Shown here: one piece after another, positions 25,985-34,625 of the stretch
How positions within the stretch are numbered: the first letter of the stretch is position 1
How the letters are laid out: every line of letters starts with the position of its first letter
Position numbers and translations under genes: made by a program
NCBI RefSeq assembly: GCF_002906855.1
Contig: NZ_MINI01000038.1
Span: forward strand, 1,798,001-1,862,000
Reading direction: 5' to 3'
DNA: 64,000 nucleotides
DNA from: Pseudomonas putida
Lineage (GTDB): Bacteria; Pseudomonadota; Gammaproteobacteria; Pseudomonadales; Pseudomonadaceae
The notes under the pieces: model-generated
Told to the model about the DNA's origin: nothing
What the model saw: the letters and a program-made list of their open reading frames with translations, nothing else
Databases searched by the model: none

Positions 25985-27000
25985 CAGCGGTTTGGCAGGA
26001 GCAGGTTTCGCTCAAACCCTACAACACCTTCGGCATCGATGTGAAAGCCCGCTATTTCACCCAGGCGCACGGTGATGACGACGTGCGCGAGACGTTGGCC
26101 CAGGCGCGTCAGCATGGGTTGGTGGTGCAGGTGATCGGTGGTGGCAGCAACCTGCTGCTGACCCGCGACATCGATGCTGTGGTGCTGCACATGGCCAGCT
26201 GTGGTCGACGCGTGCTGAGTGATGATGGCGAGCAGGTGGTGGTCGAGGCAGAAGCCGGCGAGCCCTGGCACCCGTTCGTGCAATGGTCGTTGGCGCAAGG
26301 CTATTGTGGCCTGGAGAACCTCAGCCTGATCCCAGGCACCGTGGGTGCTGCGCCGATGCAGAACGTCGGCGCCTACGGTGTCGAGATCAAGGATGTATTC
26401 GCCGGGTTGACCGCGCTGGACCGGGAGACTGGCGAGCTGTGTGATTTTGACCTGGAGGCATGTGCCTTCGGTTACCGCGACAGCGTGTTCAAGCGCAACC
26501 CCGGGCGCTGGTTGATCCTGCGTGTGCGTTTTGCCTTGAGCCGTTCGTTGCATGCCCATCTGGATTACGGGCCAGTACGCCAGCGTCTGCTGGAGCAGGG
26601 GGTCGAGCAACCGACCGCACAGGCGATCAGTGACGCCATTTGCAGCATTCGTCGCGAGAAACTGCCGGATCCAGCCGAGCTGGGCAATGCCGGTAGCTTC
26701 TTCAAGAACCCGGTGGTGTCGGCTGAGCAGGTGGAGCGCATCCGTGCCCAGTATCCGGGAGTGGTCGCTTATCCCCAGGCTGACGGCCAGGTGAAGCTGG
26801 CTGCGGGCTGGTTGATCGAGCAGGCGGGCTGGAAAGGCTACCGTGAAGGCGATGCCGGTGTGCATCGGCTGCAGTCGCTGGTACTGGTCAATTATGGCCT
26901 GGCGAGCGGGGCGCAGGTGCATGCGCTGGCACAGCGAATCCAGGCGAATATCCTGGAGCGGTTCGGGGTGGAGTTGGAAATGGAGCCCAATCTTTACTGA
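25981..27000 (+). CDS. murB: UDP-N-acetylenolpyruvoylglucosamine reductase MurB
   Basis: A 339-residue FAD enzyme that makes UDP-N-acetylmuramate. The ATG at 25981 overlaps the upstream stop. The FAD-binding domain shows NTFGIDVKARYF and VIGGGSNLLLT. The catalytic region has IPGTVGAAPMQNVGAYGVEI, FGYRDSVFK and NAGSFFKNPVV, with the proton-donating Ser. The last part, QAGWKG and LVLVNYGLASG, is the type I (E. coli-like) C-terminal domain. It is the last gene of the operon, followed by a REP pair and a bidirectional terminator. Confidence 0.96.
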   Translation: MTAVWQEQVSLKPYNTFGIDVKARYFTQAHGDDDVRETLAQARQHGLVVQVIGGGSNLLLTRDIDAVVLHMASCGRRVLSDDGEQVVVEAEAGEPWHPFVQWSLAQGYCGLENLSLIPGTVGAAPMQNVGAYGVEIKDVFAGLTALDRETGELCDFDLEACAFGYRDSVFKRNPGRWLILRVRFALSRSLHAHLDYGPVRQRLLEQGVEQPTAQAISDAICSIRREKLPDPAELGNAGSFFKNPVVSAEQVERIRAQYPGVVAYPQADGQVKLAAGWLIEQAGWKGYREGDAGVHRLQSLVLVNYGLASGAQVHALAQRIQANILERFGVELEMEPNLY

Positions 27001-27016
27001 TTGCAGTGCCTGGGCG

Positions 27017-27095
27017 GGCCCTTTCGCGGGACAAGCCCGCTCCTACAAGAAATGCGATACCTGTAGGAGCGGGCTTGCCCCGCGAAGAGGCCGGT
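27017..27095. repeat. Inverted pair of P. putida REP elements
   Basis: Two REPs face each other (27017-27047 reversed; 27062-27095 forward, TGTAGGAGCGGGCTTGCCCC then GCGAAGAGGCCGG), with a 14-bp gap between them. They lie between the convergent murB and rne genes. Confidence 0.88.
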
Positions 27096-27117
27096 CCTGC
27101 TGAAACAGATAGCCAAG

Positions 27118-27153
27118 AAAAAGCCCCGCCAGTTCGCACTGGCGGGGCTTTTT
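27118..27153. terminator. Bidirectional terminator between murB and rne
   Basis: The 15-bp perfect stem AAAAAGCCCCGCCAG / CTGGCGGGGCTTTTT has a six-base loop (TTCGCA), so it carries a T run in both orientations. It serves the convergent ends of murB and rne. Confidence 0.93.
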
Positions 27154-27169
27154 CATTCAGCGTCGGCTA

Positions 27170-30100
27170 TCAATGAGGCTTGTGCTCATCGGCGGCTTCC
27201 AGTACTGGCTCGGCGGCTTCCTGCGCAGCCTTGGCAGCGGCCTCGGCTTCACGCTTGCGGCGACGCACTTCGCGTGGGTCGTTCGGCGCGCGCCCGTTTG
27301 GCAGCATCACGGTGGCGGCTTCGGCGACTGCCTGTACTTCTTCGACAGGGGCCGGCTCGATGGCTACCGGGGCGGCTTCAACGACGGCAGGCGCGGGCTC
27401 TGCAATCACTTCCGGCTGGGCTTCGACGACCGCAACGGGCTGCTCGGCAACCGCTGCTTCATCAACTACAACCTGAGCCTTCTCAGCTTCACCGCCCTCG
27501 ACCACTGGTGCTTCGATCACCTTGGCTTCGACAGCAGGGGCCTCGACCGGCGCTTCAGCAACCACTTGCGGCTCGGCGGCAGGGGCTTCTTCAACCACTG
27601 GCTGCGGTGCGACTTCGACCACTGGCTCAGCGCTGGCTTCGACCACGGCGACCGGCTCGCTGACGGGCTGTTCGACCACCGGGGCGATGACAGCTTCCTC
27701 GGCTTGAGCGGCCACTTCCACCTGCTCGGTCGGCTGGGCGACTTCGCTGTTTTCGGTCGCTACGGCTTCGGTGCTGGCGCGTTCGGCCTGCTGGTTGGCT
27801 TCAACTTCGGCGCTGGCGCTGATGTGGCTGCTGGCGACAGCTGCGGTGACGGCCAGGCCGGCAGCCAGTTCGGCGCCAAGCTCGGTGGCCTGGTGCTGTT
27901 GCGGCTGCTCGTCGCTGCCTTCCTCGTCGCTGCCTTCGATCAGCTCGCCATTGGCATTGCGCTGGCGCTCACGACGGTTGCTGCGGCGGCGCTGGCCACG
28001 GGAGCGACGACGCGGACGCTCGTCATCGGTGCCTTCCTGCTCGTCCTGCAGCAGCTCTTCGTTCGGCAGTTGCTCCTCGGCGAGCTCGGCAGCCTGCTCG
28101 GCGGCTTGTTCGGCCGGGCGTGGCTGGCGCTCTTCGCGCGGTGGGCGAGGCTGGCGTTCTTCGCGAGGTGCACGCTCCTCACGCGGGGCGCGCTCTTCGC
28201 GTGGAGCACGTTCTTCGCGAGATGCGCGCTCTTCGCGTGGGGCACGTTCTTCGCGAGGTGCGCGCTCTTCGCGTGGAGCACGCTCTTCACGTGGGGCGCG
28301 TTCGTCACGTGGAGCACGCTCTTCACGGGCTACACGTTCTTCACGCGGCTGACGCTCTTCGCGTTCTGCCGGTGTAGCGTCCAGCGGCTCGCGCAGCTCA
28401 CGTACGCGTTCTTCACCGCGGTTGCCACGGCGATCTTCGCGTGGTTGACGTGGTGCACGCTCTTCACGTGGAGCACGCTCTTCGCGAGGTGCACGTTCTT
28501 CACGTGGGGCACGTTCCTCACGCGGTGCGCGTTCTTCACGCGGTGCGCGCTCGGCACGCTCTTCGCGCGGCTTGCGCTCTTCATCGCGACGGCCGTTGCG
28601 GTTGCGGCTCTGCTGGCGGCCGTTGCGGCGCTCTTCGTTGCGCTGGCTGCGCTCGGCAGCGGGCTTCTCGGCGGCAGCAACGACCGGTGCGGCGGCAGGT
28701 TCTTCCTTGCCGGCGAACAGGCTGACCAACGACTTCACCAGGCCCTTGAACAGGCTTGGCTCAGGTGCGCTCGGCGCAGGGGCTACCGGTGCAGCAGGCT
28801 GAGGCTGCTCTTCGGCGGCGCTCGGTGCCGGGGCGTTGGTGCGGGCCGGGGCGGTCTTCACCGCAGCTTCCTGGCGAACCAGGGTGCGGGTGGCGGTCGG
28901 TTGCGGCGCTTCTTCGGCTTCCGAGGCGGCGATTTCGTAGCTGGACTGGTTGTTCAGCACTTCTGGGTTGTCGTCGCGCAGGCGCTGGACTTCGAAGTGC
29001 GGGGTTTCCAGGTGGTCGTTCGGCAGGATGATGATGCGTGCGCGAGTACGCAGTTCGATCTTGGTGATCGAGTTGCGCTTCTCGTTGAGCAGGAACGCGG
29101 CCACCGGGATCGGCACCTGGGCGCGTACTTCGGCAGTACGGTCTTTCAGGGCTTCTTCTTCGATCAGGCGCAGGATGGCCAGCGACAGCGATTCGACGTC
29201 ACGGATGATGCCGGTGCCGGAGCAGCGTGGGCAGACGATGCCGCTGCTTTCGCCGAGCGATGGGCGCAGGCGCTGACGAGACATCTCCAGCAGGCCGAAG
29301 CGCGAAATGCGGCCGACCTGGACGCGAGCGCGGTCGGCTTCCAGGCATTCACGCACGCGCTCTTCTACAGCGCGCTGGTTTTTTGCCGGGGTCATGTCGA
29401 TGAAGTCGATGACGATCAGGCCGCCGATGTCACGCAGGCGCAGCTGGCGGGCGATTTCCTCGGCCGCTTCCAGGTTGGTCTGCAGGGCGGTTTCCTCGAT
29501 GTCGCTGCCCTTGGTGGCGCGCGCCGAGTTGATGTCGATGGACACCAGGGCTTCGGTCGGGTCGATCACGATCGAGCCACCGGACGGCAGGTCGACGACG
29601 CGCTGGAAGGCAGTCTCGATCTGGCTTTCGATCTGGAAGCGGTTGAACAGCGGTACGCTGTCTTCGTAGAGCTTGACCTTGCTGGCGTACTGCGGCATCA
29701 CCTGGCGGATGAAGGTCAGGGCTTCTTCCTGGGCATCGATGCTGTCGATCAGCACTTCGCCGATGTCCTGGCGCAGGTAGTCGCGGATGGCGCGGATGAT
29801 GACGTTGCTTTCCTGGTAGATCAGGAATGGAGCGGCGCGGTCCTGGGACGCTTCCTTGATGGCGGTCCACAGCTGCAGCAGGTAGTCGAGGTCCCACTGC
29901 ATTTCTTCGCTGCTGCGGCCAAGGCCGGCAGTGCGCACGATCAGGCCCATGTCGCCCGGCACGGTCAGGCCGTTAAGGGCTTCACGCAGTTCGTTGCGCT
30001 CTTCGCCTTCGATGCGGCGGGAAATGCCACCGGCACGTGGGTTGTTGGGCATCAGCACCAGGTAGCGGCCAGCCAGGCTGATGAAGGTGGTCAGGGCGGC

Positions 30101-30433
30101 GCCTTTGTTGCCGCGCTCTTCCTTCTCGACCTGGACGATGACTTCCTGGCCTTCGCTCAGGACGTCCTTGATGTTGACCCGGCCTTCAGGGGACTTCTTG
30201 AAGTATTCGCGGGAGATTTCCTTCAGCGGCAGGAAGCCGTGACGTTCGGAACCGAAGTCGACGAAGGCGGCTTCGAGGCTGGGCTCGATCCGGGTGATCT
30301 TGCCTTTGTAGATGTTGGCCTTTTTCTGCTCGCGCGCGCCGGACTCGATGTCCAGGTCGTAGAGACGTTGGCCGTCCACCAGGGCTACACGCAACTCTTC
30401 GGGTTGAGTTGCGTTAATCAGCATTCTTTTCAT
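27170..30433 (-). CDS. rne: Ribonuclease E
   Basis: A 1,087-residue endoribonuclease, the scaffold of the RNA degradosome. MKRMLINATQPEELRVALVD is the canonical start; the frame extends upstream but without support. The catalytic half has the S1 domain (ANIYKGKITRIEPSLEAAFVDFG), the 5' sensor, the DNase I-like domain with DINSARATKGSDIE and VIDFIDM, and the zinc-link CPRCSGTG. The C-terminal half is disordered: an Arg/Glu-rich block of REERAP-like repeats, then Arg-rich RGQRRRSNRRERQRN, then an Ala/Val/Glu/Pro-rich tail. The end, PREVRRRKREAEAAAKAAQEA, resembles that of other pseudomonad RNase E proteins. It is divergent from rluC and is preceded by a leader of about 740 nt. Confidence 0.96.
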   Translation of the reverse strand: MKRMLINATQPEELRVALVDGQRLYDLDIESGAREQKKANIYKGKITRIEPSLEAAFVDFGSERHGFLPLKEISREYFKKSPEGRVNIKDVLSEGQEVIVQVEKEERGNKGAALTTFISLAGRYLVLMPNNPRAGGISRRIEGEERNELREALNGLTVPGDMGLIVRTAGLGRSSEEMQWDLDYLLQLWTAIKEASQDRAAPFLIYQESNVIIRAIRDYLRQDIGEVLIDSIDAQEEALTFIRQVMPQYASKVKLYEDSVPLFNRFQIESQIETAFQRVVDLPSGGSIVIDPTEALVSIDINSARATKGSDIEETALQTNLEAAEEIARQLRLRDIGGLIVIDFIDMTPAKNQRAVEERVRECLEADRARVQVGRISRFGLLEMSRQRLRPSLGESSGIVCPRCSGTGIIRDVESLSLAILRLIEEEALKDRTAEVRAQVPIPVAAFLLNEKRNSITKIELRTRARIIILPNDHLETPHFEVQRLRDDNPEVLNNQSSYEIAASEAEEAPQPTATRTLVRQEAAVKTAPARTNAPAPSAAEEQPQPAAPVAPAPSAPEPSLFKGLVKSLVSLFAGKEEPAAAPVVAAAEKPAAERSQRNEERRNGRQQSRNRNGRRDEERKPREERAERAPREERAPREERAPREERAPREERAPREERAPRQPREDRRGNRGEERVRELREPLDATPAEREERQPREERVAREERAPRDERAPREERAPREERAPREERAPREERASREERAPREERAPREERAPREERQPRPPREERQPRPAEQAAEQAAELAEEQLPNEELLQDEQEGTDDERPRRRSRGQRRRSNRRERQRNANGELIEGSDEEGSDEQPQQHQATELGAELAAGLAVTAAVASSHISASAEVEANQQAERASTEAVATENSEVAQPTEQVEVAAQAEEAVIAPVVEQPVSEPVAVVEASAEPVVEVAPQPVVEEAPAAEPQVVAEAPVEAPAVEAKVIEAPVVEGGEAEKAQVVVDEAAVAEQPVAVVEAQPEVIAEPAPAVVEAAPVAIEPAPVEEVQAVAEAATVMLPNGRAPNDPREVRRRKREAEAAAKAAQEAAEPVLEAADEHKPH
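28150..28580 (-). repeat. Coding tandem repeats in rne (REERAP units)
   Basis: Two blocks of an 18-nt coding unit that gives REERAP, with variants such as RDERAP, REERAS and REERQP, are separated by a less regular stretch (RGNRGEERVRELREPLDATP). Units at the DNA level vary at third positions, so the array is old but still repetitive. It forms an Arg-rich, probably RNA-binding, segment. Confidence 0.8.
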
Positions 30434-31177
30434 GTTGTACCGTCGGTTTCCGGGCTGCCGGAAACGGCGTTCGGCACACACGACTTCTCATGGTCGGTGC
30501 CAAGGTGCGCAAAGGGTGGCCGGGCCACCCCCCGTGTCGAGCAACGTTCGGCACCAGCCGGTTGCCCAGCCTGCCGTTGTCGCGACGACGCGTCCTGTTT
30601 GCTGCGGTGCCTACCAGGCCCCGGTGGCTTCGAATGGGTATCCGAATCAACCAAGCGGGCCTCGTGCACTCAGTCAGGAGGAGGAATCAACCGTCAGCCG
30701 TGGACGCCCGAGGGCATCTGTTCAGGACCTTATCCGCTCGCCGGCCATTCAGTGGGCCGGTGGCCGGACGCGGTGCTACACGGTCCGAGGGCTGTGCATC
30801 TCCACCCTGCACGTATCCCTGATAATTCGGGTGCTGCCGCGCGCTGAATCCGCAACGGGTTGCATTTTTCGCCAGCTTCGATTGGGAAGCTGACGCCATT
30901 ACATATCCAAGGCAGGTATTTCCGAAGTATTCGCCTGGCGTTGCGTGGAAGCGACGGGGGCGGGCAGAGGTGCAGCGAAAAGAATCGGGAAGCAGGTGAA
31001 AAACCACACTTGTCGTTTTTTTTCGGTCTTCTCTACACAGCGCTGGTGGCGATTCCAGGCAATTCGGTAAACTGGCGAAAACCCCCTAGGACGGCCTCGC
31101 GTCCTGGAGAACTGCGTAGGTCAGGAACCGGCCCAGGGCCTGGTTTCACTGGCCTGCCGCTTTTGGCGGCGTTCGCG

Positions 31178-31206
31178 ACTATAGCATTGATGATTAAGTG
31201 CTTCAA
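31178..31206 (-). promoter_or_regulatory. Sigma-70 promoter of rne, overlapping the rluC promoter region
   Basis: On the minus strand TTGAAG (31201-31206) and TATAGT (31178-31183) are separated by 17 bases, near consensus. The predicted start near 31171 leaves about 740 nt before the rne ATG. The 802-bp gap 30434-31235 holds no gene; beyond this promoter and the GC-rich leader I see nothing else I can name. On the plus strand TTGATG (31187-31192) and ATAAAT (31211-31216), 18 bases apart, may drive rluC. Confidence 0.65.
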
Positions 31207-31235
31207 TTCCATAAATAATTGTTATTATTCCCGCC

Positions 31236-32192
31236 ATGACGACCAATACCCCTCCGACTTCCGGCGTTCAGCTGATCGAAGTCGCGCCGGAACTTGCCGG
31301 CCAACGCATCGACAATTTCCTTATCACGGCGCTCAAGGGCGTGCCCAAGACCCTGGTCTACCGCATCCTGCGCAAGGGTGAGGTGCGGGTCAACAAGGGG
31401 CGGGTCAAGCCTGAGTACAAGATCCAGGCCGGCGATATCGTGCGCGTGCCGCCTGTCCGGTTGCCTGAGCGTGACGAGCCGGCACCAGTGGCCCAGGGGC
31501 TGCTGCAGCGCCTGGAAGCTGCCATCGTCTACGAAGACAAGGCGCTGATCGTGATGAACAAGCCGGCCGGCATCGCCGTGCACGGCGGCAGCGGCCTGAG
31601 CTTCGGCGTGATCGAGGCGCTGCGCCAGCTGCGCCCGGACGCCAAGGAGCTGGAGCTGGTGCATCGCCTGGACCGCGACACCTCGGGCCTGCTGATGATT
31701 GCCAAGAAGCGCAGCATGCTGCGTCACCTGCACGCTGCCCTGCGTGGTGATGGCGTGGACAAGCGCTACATGGCGCTGGTACGTGGCCACTGGCCGACCT
31801 CGAAGAAGCAGGTCAACGCGCCACTGCTCAAGAGCAACCTGCGCTCTGGCGAGCGCATGGTCGAAGTCAACGACGAAGGCAAGGAGGCGCTGACCTTGTT
31901 CCGCGTACTGCGCCGCTTCGGCGAGTTCGCCACCATTGTCGAGGCGCGCCCGATCACCGGTCGTACCCACCAGATTCGCGTGCATACCCTGCATGCCGGG
32001 CACATGATCGCCGGTGACAGCAAGTATGGCGACGAAGACTTCAGCCGCGAGATCCGCGAGCTGGGTGGCAAGCGCCTGTTCCTGCATGCCTACGCCTTGA
32101 CCGTGCCGCTGCCGGATGGTGGCGAGCTGAAGCTCGAAGCGCCCGTGGACGAAGTCTGGGCGAAGACCGTGGAGCGTTTGAGTGCGTCGTGA
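31236..32192 (+). CDS. rluC: 23S rRNA pseudouridine synthase RluC
   Basis: A 318-residue enzyme of the RluA family, which in E. coli modifies 23S rRNA positions 955, 2504 and 2580. An N-terminal S4 domain (RIDNFLITALKGVPKTLVYRILRKGEVRVNKGR) precedes the catalytic domain with HRLDRDTSGLLMIAKK, containing the catalytic Asp, and ARPITGRTHQIRVH. The position divergent from rne is the same as in E. coli, which supports RluC over other RluA paralogues. No clear Shine-Dalgarno is seen before the ATG. It overlaps the HAD gene by 11 bases. Confidence 0.94.
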   Translation: MTTNTPPTSGVQLIEVAPELAGQRIDNFLITALKGVPKTLVYRILRKGEVRVNKGRVKPEYKIQAGDIVRVPPVRLPERDEPAPVAQGLLQRLEAAIVYEDKALIVMNKPAGIAVHGGSGLSFGVIEALRQLRPDAKELELVHRLDRDTSGLLMIAKKRSMLRHLHAALRGDGVDKRYMALVRGHWPTSKKQVNAPLLKSNLRSGERMVEVNDEGKEALTLFRVLRRFGEFATIVEARPITGRTHQIRVHTLHAGHMIAGDSKYGDEDFSREIRELGGKRLFLHAYALTVPLPDGGELKLEAPVDEVWAKTVERLSAS

Positions 32193-32877
32193 TCTGTCGA
32201 GCAAACCTTACGAGTTGCTGATCTTCGACTGGGACGGCACCCTGGCCGATTCCATCGGTCGTATCGTCGAGGCGATGAATGCTGCTGCCGAGCGTGCCGG
32301 AGAGGCATCAAGCCCCGAGAGCGCCGTCAAGGGCATCATCGGCCTGGCGCTGGGGGAGGCCATCTCGACGCTGTATCCGCACCTTGATCCGCTGCAGGTC
32401 GATACCTTCCGTCAGCATTACGCCGACATCTATATGGCTCTGGATCAGCAGCCTTCGCCGCTGTTCGAGGGTGTGGTCGAATCGCTGGATGCCTTTCGTG
32501 CCGAAGGTTATCGCCTGGCGGTAGCGACCGGCAAGGCGCGCCGCGGGCTGGATCGCGTGCTCAAGGCCAATGGCTGGGAGCAGTTCTTCGACATTACCCG
32601 TGCCGCCGACGAAACCCGTGGCAAGCCCCACCCACTGATGCTTGAGGAAATCCTCGGGCATTGCGGCGTCGGGCCCGGCCAGGCGCTGATGGTTGGTGAT
32701 TCGGCATTCGACCTGCAGATGGCCAGCAATGCTGGTATGCATTCGGTGGCGGTGGGCTATGGTGCCATGTCGCTGCAGGCGCTGGCCGAGTTTGGGCCGC
32801 AGGTGTGCATCGATCATTTTTCCCAGCTGCGCGAGTGGCTGGCAGGTTCCAGGCAAGTTCAATTCCAAGGTAGGTGA
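32182..32877 (+). CDS. HAD-superfamily hydrolase, phosphoglycolate phosphatase-like
   Basis: A 231-residue cytosolic phosphatase with a GTG start inside the rluC end. HAD motif I is IFDWDGTLAD with both Asp residues, motif II is VATGKAR, the motif III Lys is in RGKPHP, and motif IV is MVGDSAFDLQMA. The cap insertion (residues about 25-90) is helical, as in the phosphoglycolate phosphatase/beta-phosphoglucomutase subclass. The substrate is not deducible. It has the conserved pseudomonad place between rluC and sppA. Confidence 0.9.
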   Translation: MRRDLSSKPYELLIFDWDGTLADSIGRIVEAMNAAAERAGEASSPESAVKGIIGLALGEAISTLYPHLDPLQVDTFRQHYADIYMALDQQPSPLFEGVVESLDAFRAEGYRLAVATGKARRGLDRVLKANGWEQFFDITRAADETRGKPHPLMLEEILGHCGVGPGQALMVGDSAFDLQMASNAGMHSVAVGYGAMSLQALAEFGPQVCIDHFSQLREWLAGSRQVQFQGR

Positions 32878-32879
32878 GC

Positions 32880-33914
32880 ATGGCTGACGAGTGGAAAGCG
32901 CCGGTTAACGAAACCGAAGAGGAGCGCCTCGCTCGCGAAGCGCGTGAAGCGCAGAACGAAGAGGATCGTGTCGAGCAGAAGAGCTGGAAGTTGCTGGAAA
33001 AGACCCTGCTGGCCGGGGTTCAGGAGCAGCGTCGGTCCCGGCGCTGGGGGATCTTCTTCAAGCTGCTGACCTTCGTCTACCTGTTCGGCATCCTGGCCTT
33101 GTTCCTGCCGTTCATGGATGTGGACAAGGCTGCGTCGCGCAGTGGCAGTCACACGGCCCTGGTTGAGGTGCGGGGAGTGATTGCCGATCAGGAGGCTGCC
33201 AGCGCCGACAATATCGTCAAGAGCCTGCGCGATGCGTTCAAGGACCCCAAGACCAAGGCGGTGGTCCTGCGCATCAACAGTCCGGGCGGCAGCCCGGTGC
33301 AGGCGGGCTACGTGTATGACGAGATCCGTCGTCTGCGTGGCGAGCACCCGGATACCAAGCTGTATGCGGTAATCACGGACCTGGGAGCTTCCGGCGCCTA
33401 CTACATCGCCAGTGCGGCGGATGAGATCTATGCCGACAAGGCCAGCCTGGTCGGTTCCATTGGTGTGACGGCGGCTGGCTACGGCTTTGTCGGTTCAATG
33501 GAAAAGCTGGGTGTCGAGCGGCGTACGTACACCGCTGGCGAGCATAAGGCATTCCTTGATCCGTTCTCGCCTGAAAAGCCTGATGAGCGAGCGTTCTGGC
33601 AGGGGGTGCTGGATACCACGCACCAGCAGTTCATCGCCATGGTCAAGCAGGGGCGGGGCGACCGCCTGAAGGACAAGGAGCATCCGGAGCTGTTCAGCGG
33701 CCTGGTCTGGTCGGGTGAGCAGGCCAAGGCGCTGGGGCTGGTGGATGGGCTGGGCAGTGCCAGTTATGTGGCGCGTGAGATCGTGGGTGAGAAGGACCTG
33801 GTTGATTACACTGTGCAGGAATCACCGTTTGATCGCTTCTCCAAGCGCATTGGTGCCAGCGTGGCCGAGCATCTGGCCATGTGGATGGGGTTCCAGGGGC
33901 CTCAGTTGCGCTGA
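32880..33914 (+). CDS. sppA: Signal peptide peptidase SppA, short form
   Basis: A 344-residue S49 serine peptidase that degrades cleaved signal peptides at the inner membrane. The ATG at 32880 was preferred to the GTG six bases before. After a charged cytosolic N-terminus there is one membrane helix (FFKLLTFVYLFGILALFLPFM). The peptidase domain has VVLRINSPGGSPVQAGYVYDEI, DLGASGAYYIASAADEIYAD with the catalytic Ser and GSIGVTAAGYGFVG. It is about half the length of E. coli SppA and works as a single-domain subunit, as in Bacillus SppA; the Lys of the dyad is expected in the ERRTYTAGEHKAF segment. Confidence 0.93.
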   Translation: MADEWKAPVNETEEERLAREAREAQNEEDRVEQKSWKLLEKTLLAGVQEQRRSRRWGIFFKLLTFVYLFGILALFLPFMDVDKAASRSGSHTALVEVRGVIADQEAASADNIVKSLRDAFKDPKTKAVVLRINSPGGSPVQAGYVYDEIRRLRGEHPDTKLYAVITDLGASGAYYIASAADEIYADKASLVGSIGVTAAGYGFVGSMEKLGVERRTYTAGEHKAFLDPFSPEKPDERAFWQGVLDTTHQQFIAMVKQGRGDRLKDKEHPELFSGLVWSGEQAKALGLVDGLGSASYVAREIVGEKDLVDYTVQESPFDRFSKRIGASVAEHLAMWMGFQGPQLR

Positions 33915-33917
33915 TTG

Positions 33918-33952
33918 GAGATTGGCGGGGCGCAAAGCGCCCCAAAAATCTC
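33918..33952. terminator. Hairpin between convergent sppA and maf
   Basis: A long stem, GAGATT...GGGGCGC-AAA-GCGCCCC...AATCTC, sits in the 36-bp gap. It lacks a T run after the stem on the plus strand but may still act for both genes. Confidence 0.55.
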
Positions 33953-34529
33953 AAGGTATGACCACGCCTTCCCTGGTCAGCATATCCACTAGCCGAATCA
34001 GCGGCAGCCCGATCAGGCTGGTCGCATCGCACCCGTGTGTGCTTTGAAACAAACTGACTCCCAAACCCTCCGCCTTGAAGCTCCCGGCGCAATCCAGCGG
34101 CTGCTCCGCTGCCACATAGCGCTCCACCCGCTCCCGATCCAGTTCGCGCATCGTCACCGTAAACGGCACGCAGTCGACCTGGCAGCGCCCTGTCGCGGTA
34201 TTGAGCAGCGCCAGTCCGGTCAGGAAGGTCACCTGCTGGCCGCTGGTTTCGAGCAATTGCTCGCAGGCACGATCAAAGGTGTGCGGCTTGCCGAGGATCT
34301 GCTCGCCCAGCACCGCGACCTGGTCGGAGCCTATGATCAGGTGCCCTGGATGGCTGGCGGCGAGCGCTTCGGCTTTTTGCCTGGCCAGGCGCCGTACCAG
34401 CTCCACGGCGGGCTCGTCAGCCAGGCGCCGCTCGTCTAGGTCGGGGCTTGCCCAGGTGAAGGGCAGGCGCAGGCGCGCGAGCAGTTCGCGCCGATAGGAA
34501 GAGCTGGAAGCCAGCAACAGAGGCAGCAT
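33951..34529 (-). CDS. Maf family nucleoside triphosphate pyrophosphatase
   Basis: A 192-residue cytosolic enzyme; AGGAGT precedes the ATG at 34529. It starts MLPLLLASSSSYRRELLARL, the Maf signature SSSxxRRxLL, and shows IIGSDQVAVLG with the catalytic Asp, GKPHTFDRACEQL and CAGSFKAEGLGVSLF. The GSFKAEGLG form indicates the YceF-type branch, which in E. coli hydrolyses 7-methyl-GTP. YceF next to yceD-rpmF-plsX is the same arrangement as in E. coli. The start of the divergent yceD operon is 96 bases away. Confidence 0.93.
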   Translation of the reverse strand: MLPLLLASSSSYRRELLARLRLPFTWASPDLDERRLADEPAVELVRRLARQKAEALAASHPGHLIIGSDQVAVLGEQILGKPHTFDRACEQLLETSGQQVTFLTGLALLNTATGRCQVDCVPFTVTMRELDRERVERYVAAEQPLDCAGSFKAEGLGVSLFQSTHGCDATSLIGLPLIRLVDMLTREGVVIP

Positions 34530-34587
34530 GATAGACTCCTGGTCAGTTGAACCTGATTCTAACATGCGAGATGTCGCCGAATTTCCT

Positions 34588-34616
34588 TTGACAGGGGCGG
34601 GGGGCATCCCTAGAAT
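34588..34616 (+). promoter_or_regulatory. Sigma-70 promoter of yceD-rpmF-plsX
   Basis: TTGACA and TAGAAT with a 17-bp spacer. The expected start, six to eight bases after the -10, falls at about 34622-34624, just two to four bases before the yceD ATG. Confidence 0.8.
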
Positions 34617-34625
34617 GCTGCGCCT

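Noticed and set aside
27173..30847. 1,224-codon plus-strand ORF antisense to rne
   Set aside because: It mirrors the GC-biased third positions and repeat array of rne, encodes an implausible Phe/Leu/Gly-rich composition, and has no ribosome site.
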